A DNA stretch of 59,538 bases from Armatimonadota bacterium (GTDB lineage: Bacteria > Armatimonadota > Armatimonadia > Armatimonadales > Armatimonadaceae): the NCBI GenBank assembly GCA_026392155.1, contig JAPLCP010000078.1:403-59940 (forward strand), in the 5' to 3' direction. The number at the start of each line of letters is the position of its first letter. Within the stretch, counting starts at the first letter, position 1. Below, in pieces: positions 1-9,043 of this stretch. A model generated the notes under the pieces. It did no database searches. It was not told the DNA's origin and saw only the letters and a program-made list of their open reading frames with translations. Made by a program: the position numbers and the translations under genes.

Positions 1-2
1 TC

Positions 3-578
3 AATAGTGTTAGCACTGTTGGACAAGGGAATGATATATCAGAGACTGTAGAGTTATTTCAATTACCTGATACCGGAGCAATTACTCTATTTTTACAACA
101 AAAACAAAAACCTGGACAACTGCCTAAGCCAAAACCGAAAAAATGTCACCAGAACTGTCAAACAAACCCAATACCAACGAACTGTAATGGAAAAACGGAG
201 TGGGATGTTCCTGGGAAGATAGATGATTCAGATGGTGGAGGATATGATTGGGTTACTGAACCGTATAAACTTGTAGTTACTGGTGATAATAAACTTATAG
301 TCCGAAAATATTTTGGCGGAAATTTTGAAATAGGTATGACTATAGAGACAACTTATAAGTGGAGAACTGTTCGAAAAAAACGAGTGCAGTTTACAGATCA
401 TTATGAGTGTATAGATGGCAAACCTAAATTCGTTTCAACTAGAGTATGTGTTCGTAAGGGGGAAATGATGAAATTTCTACCTGCTTGGTGGGCTGAAATT
501 TTTGCCGTTCAGAATGGTGAAACTACTTGGGATCCGCCACTTACCCAACCACCATCTTGTTACACAATTAGACATTAG
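3..578 (+). CDS. C-terminal part of an unknown AT-rich protein (5' truncated)
   Basis: The frame is open from the left edge to a TAG at 576-578, giving about 191 residues with no start in view. An internal ATG at 336 exists, but the frame is open well upstream, so the gene begins outside the window. I do not recognise the family. The visible part has a lysine/proline-rich linker (PKPKPKK), six or more cysteines, an acidic DDSDGGG stretch and several tryptophans, suggesting a secreted or surface protein stabilised by disulfides. Base composition is clearly AT-rich compared with every gene to its right, and codon choice (AAA, GAA, ATA, TTA) differs, which suggests recent acquisition. It is followed 22 nt later by a strong terminator, so it is transcribed separately from what follows. 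Confidence 0.7.
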   Translation, partial: NSVSTVGQGNDISETVELFQLPDTGAITLFLQQKQKPGQLPKPKPKKCHQNCQTNPIPTNCNGKTEWDVPGKIDDSDGGGYDWVTEPYKLVVTGDNKLIVRKYFGGNFEIGMTIETTYKWRTVRKKRVQFTDHYECIDGKPKFVSTRVCVRKGEMMKFLPAWWAEIFAVQNGETTWDPPLTQPPSCYTIRH

Positions 579-600
579 AGTTAAAATAAGAGTAAGAGTG

Positions 601-625
601 CGGGGGCGACTTGCCCCCGTTTTTT
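601..625 (+). terminator. Rho-independent terminator of the left-edge gene
   Basis: A perfect 7-bp stem (CGGGGGC / GCCCCCG) with a GACTT loop occupies 601-619 and is followed by six T residues at 620-625. It lies 22 nt after the stop of the left-edge gene. Confidence 0.9.
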
Positions 626-757
626 GCATGAAAAACAACGTCCGATAATATTTATTATGTTTCATAATGGCAATGGACGCTACTGCTTGTAACGCGCAAA
701 GATATTAATCAGTGAGCCATAGACCAAGCAAGCCGTAGAGACGCTCGACCTTTTACT

Positions 758-2722
758 TTAGACGGTTCGCAAAAGATAGCTTTTCAGCCACTCGTGGAAG
801 CGCTTTTGGCGGTCGATCCGCAGATCGGGCGGGCCGCCTCGGCTGAGCTCGTGGCTGGCTTCGGGGCCGAACCGGAGATAGCTGACCTCGGCGGGGCTGG
901 TGCGCTTGACGGCTCTAAAGTACTCGTCGCCCTGGCTGATCGGGCAGCGCAGGTCGCCTTCGGAGTGGACGATCAAGAGCGGCGTCTTGACGTTTCCGGC
1001 GTAGGTGATCGGGGAATTTCGGCGGAAGCTCTCCGTGTCGTCGGTGTGGTTGGAGAGAAAGTAGCTGTGGTCGGTCTGGACGAAGTCCGTGGTGCCGCCG
1101 AAGCTCTGGAGGTTGTAGACACCATGCTCGGCGATGGCGCAGGCGAACCGATCGGTGTGCCCGACAATCCAGGCCGTCAGGTAGCCACCGTAGCTGCCCC
1201 CCATCACGGCCAGGCGCGACGGATCGCTCCAGCCTTGCGCAATCGCGTCGTCCACGCACGCCATGCAGTCGTCCATTGCCGGTGCGCCCCAGTTGTCACG
1301 AATCGCCCCCGTCCACGCCTCGCCGTAGCCTTTTGAGCCACGCGGGTTGGGATAGATCACGGCAAATCCGGCGGCAGCGAGCGCCTGATACTCGTGGAAG
1401 AGATGCCAGCGCCCGTACATTAAATGCGGGCCACCGTGGATATAGAGAATGGTCGGGAATGGGCCGTCGCCCTCCGGGATCAGCGCAAAGCAGGGCACCT
1501 CCCCCACCGAAAACGCCTTAGGCTCGATAAATTTTACTTCGGCGCAGAGCGCGGCGTTTAGCTCGCTGAAGCGCGTGCCATCTACATAGATATCGCCCGC
1601 ATCGTGGCTGGTGAGGCGCAGAGTTGCTGTCTTTCCTGCGGCCAAGCTGACACCCACCTCGGAGCAGCCCTCTGGCGTGAGCTTCTCTGGCACTCCCCCA
1701 TCCAGCCCGATCTTGTAGACGCTCACCTCGCCCTGGTCGGAAGCCACAAAGACAACACTCTCGCCGTCATCGTCCCAGAGCGGCCCGTTATCGCCGCGTC
1801 CGTAGACCTCGCCTAAGGCATTGTCGCCCGCCGTGACATCCCAATGGGGCGTGAGATCACGTGCCGCGCCACTCTCCACTTCGACGACCCACGGATGGAC
1901 ATTCCACGTCCCCCAGACCTCGTCGGCGTGGTCATGGCCCAGAAATGCGATGTGTTTCCCCTCCGGCGACCAGGCGAGATTTCCCTTTGGCCCCAGCGTT
2001 CCGATCTCACGTGGTGTGTCCCCACCCAGCTCCCGGACAAAGAGTGCCGTCGCTCCCATCTGCAAATCGGGGTTGGGGGCCGTATTTTGGGTGTAGGCGA
2101 TAAACTTCCCGCACGGCGACCAGCAGTAGCTCCCAAAGTCCCGGTCACCGGCGGTGAGCTTGGTCACTTCTCCCGTTGCCAGAGTTAGTGTGTGCAGGTC
2201 GAAAAAGGCCGACGGAATCCAGCCCGCACCCTCGTTGCGCCAGCGCAGGCGCGTGATCAGGCGTGGCGGCGTGGACTGGTTGGCTTTCTTTCGCGCCTCC
2301 ACAGCGCTCTCACTGAATTCTTCATCAGCAGGCCGAAACGAGAACAGTAGCTTGCTGCCATCGGGCGAGAACGCCAGCTCCCCGATGCTTCCCTGAGGCA
2401 AGTCCGAGATTTTTATCGCCTCGCCACCACCTCGTGCAATCTGCCAGATCTGTGACTTTTTCTCGTGAAGGCGCACAAAGACAAGGCTCTGGCTATCTGG
2501 TGCCCAGCGATGATTGGAGACACTCTCGCCTTGCGTAAAGACTTTTGGCTCTGGCGGGGAAAAAGGGTTTGTCTCAGCCACATAGAGCTGCGTCTCGTAG
2601 CGGTTCTTCTTCTCGTTAACCGTCTTGACAACAAAGGCGACATGGGTACCGTCGGGTGAGAGGCGCGGCTCCGAGGGAGCGGCAAAGCGCAGGAGATCTT
2701 CGATATTGGTTAAGCGTGACAC
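758..2722 (-). CDS. S9 family serine peptidase (acylaminoacyl-peptidase/dipeptidyl-peptidase type)
   Basis: A 654-residue protein with the prolyl-oligopeptidase architecture. An N-terminal beta-propeller of WD40-like repeats (SPDG motifs recur through about residue 370) precedes a C-terminal alpha/beta-hydrolase domain. The catalytic triad is readable: Ser510 in GGSYGGY, Asp590 in SEGDLRCP and His624 in EASHEL. No signal peptide is evident, so it is probably cytoplasmic and cleaves short or N-acylated peptides; the substrate cannot be read from sequence. The start is GTG at 2720-2722. The recombinase stop lies only 4 nt upstream, so it may be the last gene of the cdaA operon. A TAGAAT box 6 nt before the GTG may also give it its own leaderless transcript. 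Confidence 0.92.
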   Translation of the reverse strand: MSRLTNIEDLLRFAAPSEPRLSPDGTHVAFVVKTVNEKKNRYETQLYVAETNPFSPPEPKVFTQGESVSNHRWAPDSQSLVFVRLHEKKSQIWQIARGGGEAIKISDLPQGSIGELAFSPDGSKLLFSFRPADEEFSESAVEARKKANQSTPPRLITRLRWRNEGAGWIPSAFFDLHTLTLATGEVTKLTAGDRDFGSYCWSPCGKFIAYTQNTAPNPDLQMGATALFVRELGGDTPREIGTLGPKGNLAWSPEGKHIAFLGHDHADEVWGTWNVHPWVVEVESGAARDLTPHWDVTAGDNALGEVYGRGDNGPLWDDDGESVVFVASDQGEVSVYKIGLDGGVPEKLTPEGCSEVGVSLAAGKTATLRLTSHDAGDIYVDGTRFSELNAALCAEVKFIEPKAFSVGEVPCFALIPEGDGPFPTILYIHGGPHLMYGRWHLFHEYQALAAAGFAVIYPNPRGSKGYGEAWTGAIRDNWGAPAMDDCMACVDDAIAQGWSDPSRLAVMGGSYGGYLTAWIVGHTDRFACAIAEHGVYNLQSFGGTTDFVQTDHSYFLSNHTDDTESFRRNSPITYAGNVKTPLLIVHSEGDLRCPISQGDEYFRAVKRTSPAEVSYLRFGPEASHELSRGGPPDLRIDRQKRFHEWLKSYLLRTV

Positions 2723-2726
2723 GCCG

Positions 2727-3680
2727 CTATTCTACCTGGTTTGGTGCCGCCACAAGCGCCGCCAGGGTTCCCTGGACATTGCGCTCACGGTCGCGATAGC
2801 GCATGAGCACGGCGAGGCTCTTGTGGCGCGAGAAGTCCAGCACTTCCTCAATCCCAATCCCCGCCGCCGTTGCCGCTTTACAGGCTTCCGTAATCGCCGT
2901 GTGCCGGAGGCCATGCGGGCGGGCGGAGATCCCCAGCGTTTCGGCATACTGCGCCACAATACGATGGACACTGCGCCCCGTCAGTCGCCCATCCCCTTTC
3001 CCTTTGCCGCTGCGATCCTGGCTCGTAAAGAGCGCTCCTTCGGCACTGCCTCGGACGGCAAGCCAGTCACGCAAGGCACGCCGTGTGGGCTCAGGAAGCG
3101 TGAGGGGAACCTTCTCCAGGCGACCTTTTCCGAGCACCCACAGCCGCTCGTCCTCGACATCGGCGACATCCAGCCCACAGACCTCCGCCCGGCGCAGCCC
3201 CAGATCGTAGAGGAGGCGCAGGATCGCATGGTCACGGGGCGCGGCTTCGGCGAGGGCGATGAGGCTCTGGACACTCTCCCGGCCTGGCCCGCGGGTGTCG
3301 CGGTAGGCTTCACTGGCAAGATTGGAGACCTCCAGCACCCACGCACTCTGTCCCAAGAGTCGGGCAAGTTTGGTGAGCGAGCGCAGTGCCGCCAGCCGCC
3401 GGTTGATCGTGGAGGGCGAGAGTTTTCTATGCCGCAGGTGCGTCCGGTAGGCGAGCGCCCGCCGGTTTGCCTCGCCTGCCGAAAGAGCTAGCAGTGCCGC
3501 AACCGCCTCCTCCGCAGAAAGCTCACAAAACGCGGCAAAGTCTTCCCAATCGCGCCGATACGCCGCCATTGTTGTCGCGCTGTGGCTCTCCAGAAAGAGC
3601 GCCAGAAGCCCCGCCCGTTCACCCAGAGGGTACCCGGGCGGGGCTGGAGAGCCTTCGGCAGTGCTTACCTCATGCACCAC
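2727..3680 (-). CDS. Tyrosine recombinase, XerC/XerD-like
   Basis: A 317-residue site-specific recombinase. An N-terminal SAM-like core-binding domain (about residues 15-110) is followed by the catalytic domain with the expected residues: Arg in LGLRRAEV, Lys in GKGRLEK, HxxR in HGLRHT, His in SRHKS and the nucleophile Tyr295 in LMRYRD. Length matches Xer proteins (about 300). The frame stays open a further 70 codons upstream, but that stretch lies inside glmM. GTG at 3678-3680 (or 3675-3677), overlapping the glmM stop by a few bases, is the credible start. It could serve dif-site chromosome dimer resolution. Nothing phage-like surrounds it, so a mobile-element integrase role is less likely. 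Confidence 0.88.
   Translation of the reverse strand: MVHEVSTAEGSPAPPGYPLGERAGLLALFLESHSATTMAAYRRDWEDFAAFCELSAEEAVAALLALSAGEANRRALAYRTHLRHRKLSPSTINRRLAALRSLTKLARLLGQSAWVLEVSNLASEAYRDTRGPGRESVQSLIALAEAAPRDHAILRLLYDLGLRRAEVCGLDVADVEDERLWVLGKGRLEKVPLTLPEPTRRALRDWLAVRGSAEGALFTSQDRSGKGKGDGRLTGRSVHRIVAQYAETLGISARPHGLRHTAITEACKAATAAGIGIEEVLDFSRHKSLAVLMRYRDRERNVQGTLAALVAAPNQVE
2729..2734 (-). promoter_or_regulatory. TAGAAT -10-like box 6 nt before the S9 peptidase GTG
   Basis: TAGAAT on the minus strand ends 6 nt before the GTG start, with no Shine-Dalgarno sequence between. It also encodes the last codons and stop of the upstream recombinase, so it may be coincidental. Confidence 0.35.
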
Positions 3681-4977
3681 GAGCCTCGCGGATGACGTTG
3701 GCGACGTGCTCGCAGACCTGGAGAACTTCTCCTTCGCTGGGGGCCTCGGCCATGACCCGGATGAGTTTTTCCGTCCCAGAGGCACGCACGAGCAAGCGCC
3801 CCCGGCCCTCCAGAGACTTTTCCGTTTCAAGAATCGCGGACATAATTGCCGAATCGGCTTCCCAGCCATCGCGCTCACGAACCGCGACATTGATGAGCTT
3901 TTGGGGCAGCGTGGTCATGTTGTCGTACCAGGTTGCGAGATCGCGGCCCGAGTCCTGGACAATCTTGAGGATCTGTAGCGCGGTGAGCAGGCCATCGCCT
4001 GCCGGGGAGAGCTGCGGAAAGAGAATATGCCCGGACTGCTCACCGCCCAGTCGAGCGCGGGTTGTCTCCAGAAGCTCCGCCACATATCTATCTCCCACAT
4101 TGGCTCTCTCCAGCCGAACCTGTGCGGTCTGCAGGGCCAGCTCCAGCCCCATGTTGCTCATCACGGTACCGACCACCGTGTCCAGCTTCCACCAGAGCGC
4201 TCCCGTGAGAAGAATCCGGTCGCCGTCGAAGATCCGTCCGTGACGATCCGCAAGGATCACGCGGTCCGCATCGCCATCAAACGCCAGGCCTGCATCCGCA
4301 CCTTCAATTTTTGTGCGAGCTGCCAGCCCCTCAGCGTGCGTCGAGCCACAGGACTCGTTGATATTGACACCATCAGGCTCGCAGTGGATCGCGACCACTT
4401 CCGCCCCAAGTCGTTCTAATAAAGGCTTGGCAAGAAACGAGGCAGCACCATTGGCGCCATCAATCACGAGTTTTAAGCCCGCTAGAGTCGTCTCCCCCAG
4501 CGTCGCGACGAGAAAGTCCGCGTAGGCTGCCACAGAGCCACTGTCTTGGGTAAGCTTGCCCACTCCCCCACCAGCAGGACGAGCGAAGTCATTGCCGAGG
4601 TTCGATTGAATCTGAGCTTCGGTGGCATCGGCGAGCTTCTTGCCATCGGGGCCAAAGAACTTGATTCCATTATCCTGCATGGGATTGTGCGATGCAGAGA
4701 TGACAACACCTGCACTCGCACCCGTGGTGCGCACCACGTAGGAGACTCCGGGGGTTGGAACCACACCCAGCGCCAGAACATCCGCGCCCTGCGAGAGCAA
4801 GCCCGCCGTAAGCGCCGCCTCCAGCAAGTCCCCTGACCGACGTGGGTCTCGCCCGATGACGAACCGTCCGCCTCCCAGCGTCTGTGCTGCCGCCCGGCCC
4901 AGAGCGAGAGTGAACTCGGGTGTGAGCTCTGTGTTTGCAATCCCGCGAACCCCATCTGTCCCAAACTTGAGTGCCAC
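3670..4977 (-). CDS. glmM: Phosphoglucosamine mutase
   Basis: Converts glucosamine-6-phosphate to glucosamine-1-phosphate, the step before UDP-GlcNAc and hence peptidoglycan. The 435-residue protein has the alpha-D-phosphohexomutase fold. The N-terminus reads FGTDGVRGIAN, the phosphoserine loop SASHNP places the catalytic serine at residue 96, the Mg-binding loop is DGDADR, and the C-terminal phosphate-binding loop is RASGTE. These motifs and the length distinguish GlmM from the phosphomannomutase-type enzyme at 21018. It is the third gene of cdaA-cdaR-glmM; its ATG follows the cdaR stop directly. In Firmicutes this order is conserved and GlmM binds and modulates CdaA. Confidence 0.96.
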   Translation of the reverse strand: MALKFGTDGVRGIANTELTPEFTLALGRAAAQTLGGGRFVIGRDPRRSGDLLEAALTAGLLSQGADVLALGVVPTPGVSYVVRTTGASAGVVISASHNPMQDNGIKFFGPDGKKLADATEAQIQSNLGNDFARPAGGGVGKLTQDSGSVAAYADFLVATLGETTLAGLKLVIDGANGAASFLAKPLLERLGAEVVAIHCEPDGVNINESCGSTHAEGLAARTKIEGADAGLAFDGDADRVILADRHGRIFDGDRILLTGALWWKLDTVVGTVMSNMGLELALQTAQVRLERANVGDRYVAELLETTRARLGGEQSGHILFPQLSPAGDGLLTALQILKIVQDSGRDLATWYDNMTTLPQKLINVAVRERDGWEADSAIMSAILETEKSLEGRGRLLVRASGTEKLIRVMAEAPSEGEVLQVCEHVANVIREARGA

Positions 4978-5934
4978 TTACTGCCCTTCTTTCTTCATTT
5001 GCTTATTTACTTTTGGCAGTGCCACGCGCAAAGAGAGCTGAACCACTTTCCCAGCAACCATACTGACTCCCGGCGGCGGTAAGAGCGCGATTTTCCGCGT
5101 TTCCGACTGCGCCAGCCCTGCAATATCCACAGGAACGGACAGCGCGGTCAGCTTACTCAGGGTCACGGGATCGCCCTGAACCACCATCATACTGGGAGTA
5201 AACTCATACCCACTCAGTGCGACACCTGGCGAGGGCTGTCCCGTTAGGTTCGCCGAGAGCACCAGGGTCTTGGTGGCGGGCCGCTGACGGAGCTTAAGGG
5301 AGACGCGTACCCGTGTCGGCTGCAAGGTGACATTGGAGACAACCTGCTGCTGGTCGTCTTGGGCGACCACGGGAACCTCACGACTCACCAACCCTGTTGA
5401 GCCGCTATTGTTGAGTAGTGCGACAATTCGCTCCACGCGCTCCACATCGGAGGCGAGCCCTGTCACCATCACTTGTGTGGGCTCTGGCTCTGGTGCATCG
5501 TACTCAAAGCCTGGAGGAGGCTGATTCTCGAACAAGACTCCTACCGCCACCATTTTTTGTGTCCGTGCCTCCAGCTCGACCTGAAGCATGGGAGGGGCCT
5601 CAACAGAGACGCGACCACGTACCGCCTCGGGCAGGATATAGGTGACGGGCAAAAAGCTCTTACCTACTTTCGCCCCTGTGGCATTCACCGAGGCGCGTAG
5701 CCCCGATTTCCGCACGATCTCTAGCTCATCGGCAGACCCGGTCAGGGTGACCTGCTCCGACGGTGGCGCGACTTTGATGGCCAGATCTGGGGCTATCCCG
5801 GTCACTTCGGGAAGAACAGGCATGCTACTGGTCCGGCTTGGCGTACGCTGGGTACTGGCGATGATGTAGAGCAAGACCGAGAGAGCCAGAGACAGAAGCT
5901 TGTACTCCCAGTTGCGCCGCAGGAGGCTCATCAT
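4978..5934 (-). CDS. cdaR: YbbR-domain protein, CdaA regulator
   Basis: A 318-residue single-pass membrane protein. A short cytoplasmic N-terminus (LLRRNWEYK) is followed by one membrane segment (about residues 12-28) and then extracytoplasmic YbbR-type beta domains, seen as repeated strands such as VQVELEAR, PTRVRVSLKLR and the recurrent V.V...G.PSPGV pattern. In Firmicutes CdaR binds the diadenylate cyclase CdaA and adjusts its activity. The call rests on the YbbR-like repeat pattern together with its position between cdaA and glmM. Its ATG overlaps the cdaA stop by 4 nt, and its own stop abuts the glmM ATG. Confidence 0.88.
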   Translation of the reverse strand: MMSLLRRNWEYKLLSLALSVLLYIIASTQRTPSRTSSMPVLPEVTGIAPDLAIKVAPPSEQVTLTGSADELEIVRKSGLRASVNATGAKVGKSFLPVTYILPEAVRGRVSVEAPPMLQVELEARTQKMVAVGVLFENQPPPGFEYDAPEPEPTQVMVTGLASDVERVERIVALLNNSGSTGLVSREVPVVAQDDQQQVVSNVTLQPTRVRVSLKLRQRPATKTLVLSANLTGQPSPGVALSGYEFTPSMMVVQGDPVTLSKLTALSVPVDIAGLAQSETRKIALLPPPGVSMVAGKVVQLSLRVALPKVNKQMKKEGQ

Positions 5935-6788
5935 GGCGCGGGCTTCTCCTTGTTGTGGCTACTGCGACGTGGCAGGTGCAGGCGTGGTGGGGTTTTCTTC
6001 GCTCCTTTTCCAAAGGCCGTGAGGAGCTTCTCCCGCAAGAGATCTGCACTCTGGCCCCGGTCTAGCTTCCCACCAATGGAGAGCGAGATGGTTCCCGTCT
6101 CTTCGGAGACAATCACGACAACGGCATCGGAGTTTTCGGAGGCTCCCATCGCGGCACGGTGGCGCATGTGGACATTCGTCGCAATATTGGGGGCATCAGA
6201 GAGCGGTAGAGTGCAGCCCGCAGCGACCAGTCTGCCATTGCGCAGGATCACTGCCCCATCGTGAAGAGCCGTCCCGGAGTAGAAAATCGTGGTAAGCAGC
6301 TCGGGAGTCACGACGGCATTCAGTGTGGTGCCGGTTGTAATCACATCGTCTAGCCCTGTCTCCCGTGCGAGTAGGATCAGTGCTCCTGTTTTCCGCGCTG
6401 AGAGCAGGGTCGCCGCCGTGACAACCGCTTCGACAGTCTCGGTGATATTTTCTTGCCGCGCCGCGCTCAGGGGCGCTCCCCAGAAATCTAATCTCCCCAG
6501 TCGCTCTAAGACTTCACGTAGCTCAGGGTAGAGCAAGATCACAATCGCGACCGGCCCGAGAGGCGTCACCGACTGCAAGAGCCAGTTGAGAGTCACCAGC
6601 CCCAGAACATTGGAGGCCAGAACGAGGAGAAAAAACACCCCGATTCCGATGAGAATCTGCCATGCCCTGCGCCCCTTGGCAAGGAGAATCAAGCGGTAGA
6701 GAATATAGGCAACGACAACTATATCTAAGGCCGCTAGGAAGACAGCCTTAAAGTCAAAGGAGCGCAGGCTAGCAAGAATAACAGGCAT
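5931..6788 (-). CDS. cdaA: Diadenylate cyclase CdaA
   Basis: Makes the second messenger c-di-AMP from two ATP at the membrane. Three N-terminal membrane segments (about residues 12-85) lead into a DisA_N/DAC domain. The catalytic motif DGA is at residues 177-179 (LHDGAVILRNGRL) and the RHR motif at 209-211 (MRHRAAMG). The protein is 285 residues, the usual CdaA length is about 270, and the start ATG is at 6786-6788. It is the first gene of a tightly packed cdaA-cdaR-glmM operon, which couples c-di-AMP production to cell-wall precursor synthesis. A TATACT box lies 12 nt upstream of the start, so the operon promoter probably gives a very short leader. Confidence 0.95.
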   Translation of the reverse strand: MPVILASLRSFDFKAVFLAALDIVVVAYILYRLILLAKGRRAWQILIGIGVFFLLVLASNVLGLVTLNWLLQSVTPLGPVAIVILLYPELREVLERLGRLDFWGAPLSAARQENITETVEAVVTAATLLSARKTGALILLARETGLDDVITTGTTLNAVVTPELLTTIFYSGTALHDGAVILRNGRLVAAGCTLPLSDAPNIATNVHMRHRAAMGASENSDAVVVIVSEETGTISLSIGGKLDRGQSADLLREKLLTAFGKGAKKTPPRLHLPRRSSHNKEKPAP

Positions 6789-6800
6789 AGATTAGCGATC

Positions 6801-6806
6801 AGTATA
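6801..6806 (-). promoter_or_regulatory. -10 box (TATACT) for the cdaA operon
   Basis: TATACT on the minus strand ends 12 nt upstream of the cdaA ATG. There is no clear Shine-Dalgarno sequence in the short gap. Confidence 0.5.
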
Positions 6807-6835
6807 CCTGAAGGGGTCTCAGCAGCATCGACGCT

Positions 6836-7354
6836 CTAAGCGGCGTTGACAGCAGCCACTGCGGCAGCATAGTCGGGCTCTGAGGCAACTTCTGGCACGA
6901 TCTCCGCATAGGTAACCATGTCATTCTTATCTACCACAAAGACCGCGCGGGCGTAGAGGCCCAGCTCTTTAAGATAGACTCCCCAGCTCTTTGCCAGCGC
7001 CATCTCGCGGTAGTCCGAGAGCATCGTCAGGTTCTTGACATCCTCCGCCTGGCACCAGCGGCCCTGGGCAAAGGGCAGGTCCGCCGAGACCAGGAAAACC
7101 GCGACATCATCGCCAAATGCCTGGCTGGCTTCGCTGAACTTCTTGCCCTCGATCGAGCAGACTCCCGTATCCACCGAGGGAACCAGCACGAAGAGCTTGG
7201 TCTTTCCCGCCCCCGCTTCCAGCGGATTGACCGCCGCTAAACCCGCCCCAATCAGAGTCGCACCGGGCGCTTTTGCTCCCACGGTCAGCTCAGCACCCAC
7301 TAGGGTCATTGGGTTTCCCTTAAACGTCACCACACCACTTCGTTCCACAGACAT
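6836..7354 (-). CDS. tpx: Thiol peroxidase (atypical 2-Cys peroxiredoxin)
   Basis: Reduces hydrogen peroxide and organic hydroperoxides using thioredoxin. The 172-residue protein carries the peroxidatic cysteine C66 in the Tpx motif PSVDTGVC and the resolving cysteine C101 in AQGRWCQAED, 35 residues apart as in Escherichia coli Tpx (C61/C95). The start is the ATG at 7352-7354, preceded by a good GGAGGA ribosome site 8 nt upstream; a TTG one codon earlier is possible but not needed. It is cytoplasmic, with no signal peptide. The gene has no functional link to its neighbours. Confidence 0.95.
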   Translation of the reverse strand: MSVERSGVVTFKGNPMTLVGAELTVGAKAPGATLIGAGLAAVNPLEAGAGKTKLFVLVPSVDTGVCSIEGKKFSEASQAFGDDVAVFLVSADLPFAQGRWCQAEDVKNLTMLSDYREMALAKSWGVYLKELGLYARAVFVVDKNDMVTYAEIVPEVASEPDYAAAVAAVNAA

Positions 7355-7396
7355 CAATCAAATCCTCCAGAATCACAAGACTCAAACCAGCCTAGG

Positions 7397-8962
7397 TTAG
7401 TTCCCGCTTAAGTACTCATCCACGGTGCGCACGCCCATCTCTTCGCCACGGTTATAGGACTCCAGGGCGGTGAGGAGTGCACGGGCCGTGTCTAGGCTTG
7501 TCATACAGGGGACGGCACGCTCCACACTGGCGCGGCGGATCAGTGCCCCTTCTTGCTCAATGCGCCTGTCTTTGCTAATCGTGTTGATCAGCAGACCGAC
7601 CTCGCCGCTGTAGATCAAGTCAATCAGATCGGGCTTGCCTTCGCTGATCTTATTAACGGGCGTTGCCTCGACACCATGTGACGAGAGAAACTTGGCCGTG
7701 CCCGCCGTCGCATAGACCTGAAAACCCTGTGCCACAAAATCTTTCAGGAGAGGAAGCGCCTCGTCTTTGTCCGCATCGGCAAGGGTTGCAAGCACCGCTT
7801 TTTTGAGCGGTAGGTTAATGCCGCTGGCAACCAGCGCTTTAAAGAGCGCACGAGGGTAGTCTAAATCTTGACCCAAAATCTCTCCTGTTGACTTCATCTC
7901 GGGGCCGAGGGTGTTGTCCACCCCGACCAGCTTTTGGAACGAGAACACGGGGGCTTTGACTGCTGGGTTTGCCTGCTCGGGATACAGCCCGTTCTCGTAG
8001 CCCTGGCTCTCCAGCGTCTCCCCTAAAATACAGCGCGTCGCCGCCTTCACCATCGAGACACCCGTGATCTTCGAAAGATAGGGCACGGTTCGGCTAGAGC
8101 GTGGGTTGACCTCAATGACATAGGGAATCTCGCCCTCACAGACAAACTGAATGTTCATCAGGCCGACCACGTTCATGGCTTTTGCGAGCTTAATCGCGTA
8201 CTCGGAGATCAGATCTTTGGTTTTTTGTGAGACCGTCTGGGGGGGGTAGACGGCCATAGAGTCGCCGGAGTGCACCCCTGCCCGCTCGATATGCTCCATG
8301 ATGCCTGGAAGCAAGCAGCGATCCCCATCTGAGATGCAGTCCACCTCCAGCTCTTTGCCGATGATGTAGCGGTCCACCAGAATCGGGGCCTTGGGCGAGA
8401 CATCCACGGCGTACTTCATGTAGCTGGCCAGCTCGTCGTCGTTCTGCACAATCTCCATCGCCCGCCCGCCCAGCACATAGCTAGGGCGTACCAGGCACGG
8501 ATAGCCAATCTCGCGTGCGACGTCGAGCGCCGCTTCCGGAGTCACTACTGCGCGGCCCTCCGGCTTGGGAATGCCCAGCTCCCGAAGTAACTGCTCAAAC
8601 TGCTCACGGTCTTCGGCAAGATCAATCGAGTCCGCCGACGAGCCCAGAATCGTGATCCCTGCCTCAACCAAGGGGCGCGCAAGGTTAATGGCGGTCTGCC
8701 CCCCGAACTGCACGATCACGCCCTCAATGGGAGCTTCGCGGTCTATGACATTCAGGACATCTTCTGCGGTGAGCGGCTCAAAGTAGAGCTTATCGGACGT
8801 GTCAAAGTCGGTGGAGACGGTCTCGGGGTTGTTGTTGAGAACAATCGCTTCGTAGCCCGCCTCACGTAGCGCCCAGACGCAGTGAACCGTGCAGTAGTCA
8901 AACTCGATACCCTGACCGATACGAATCGGCCCCGACCCCAAAACCAGAATCTTTTTCTTCAT
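7397..8962 (-). CDS. carB: Carbamoyl-phosphate synthase large chain, C-terminal half only
   Basis: The 521-residue protein corresponds to the second half of standard CarB (about 1070 residues). It begins [20 protein letters not shown], which aligns with the start of the second repeat of Escherichia coli CarB. It contains the second ATP-grasp domain (about residues 1-390; EVNPRSSRT at about 280) that phosphorylates carbamate, then the MGS-like allosteric domain (about 390-521; [11 protein letters not shown]). No N-terminal half is fused or adjacent; the gene upstream is a sugar kinase. This points to a split carB whose other half lies elsewhere, as is known in some archaea and in Aquifex. The start ATG has GAGGT a few bases upstream and a TACAAT box about 65 nt upstream. 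Confidence 0.93.
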   Translation of the reverse strand: MKKKILVLGSGPIRIGQGIEFDYCTVHCVWALREAGYEAIVLNNNPETVSTDFDTSDKLYFEPLTAEDVLNVIDREAPIEGVIVQFGGQTAINLARPLVEAGITILGSSADSIDLAEDREQFEQLLRELGIPKPEGRAVVTPEAALDVAREIGYPCLVRPSYVLGGRAMEIVQNDDELASYMKYAVDVSPKAPILVDRYIIGKELEVDCISDGDRCLLPGIMEHIERAGVHSGDSMAVYPPQTVSQKTKDLISEYAIKLAKAMNVVGLMNIQFVCEGEIPYVIEVNPRSSRTVPYLSKITGVSMVKAATRCILGETLESQGYENGLYPEQANPAVKAPVFSFQKLVGVDNTLGPEMKSTGEILGQDLDYPRALFKALVASGINLPLKKAVLATLADADKDEALPLLKDFVAQGFQVYATAGTAKFLSSHGVEATPVNKISEGKPDLIDLIYSGEVGLLINTISKDRRIEQEGALIRRASVERAVPCMTSLDTARALLTALESYNRGEEMGVRTVDEYLSGN

Positions 8963-9043
8963 GCAGACCTCAATAAAGTGGCCCGCCGCGCTGCCAGCCC
9001 CGCGAACCCTGACATTGTATCGTATGTCTGCTGGAGATAATGG

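Noticed and set aside
2727-3680. Integrase of a prophage or integrative element
   Set aside because: No phage genes, tRNA attachment site or flanking repeats are present, and it is embedded in a housekeeping operon.
3681-3890. 70-codon upstream extension of the tyrosine recombinase
   Set aside because: This stretch lies within glmM, reads as low-complexity Ser/Arg/Pro sequence and is not part of the recombinase fold.
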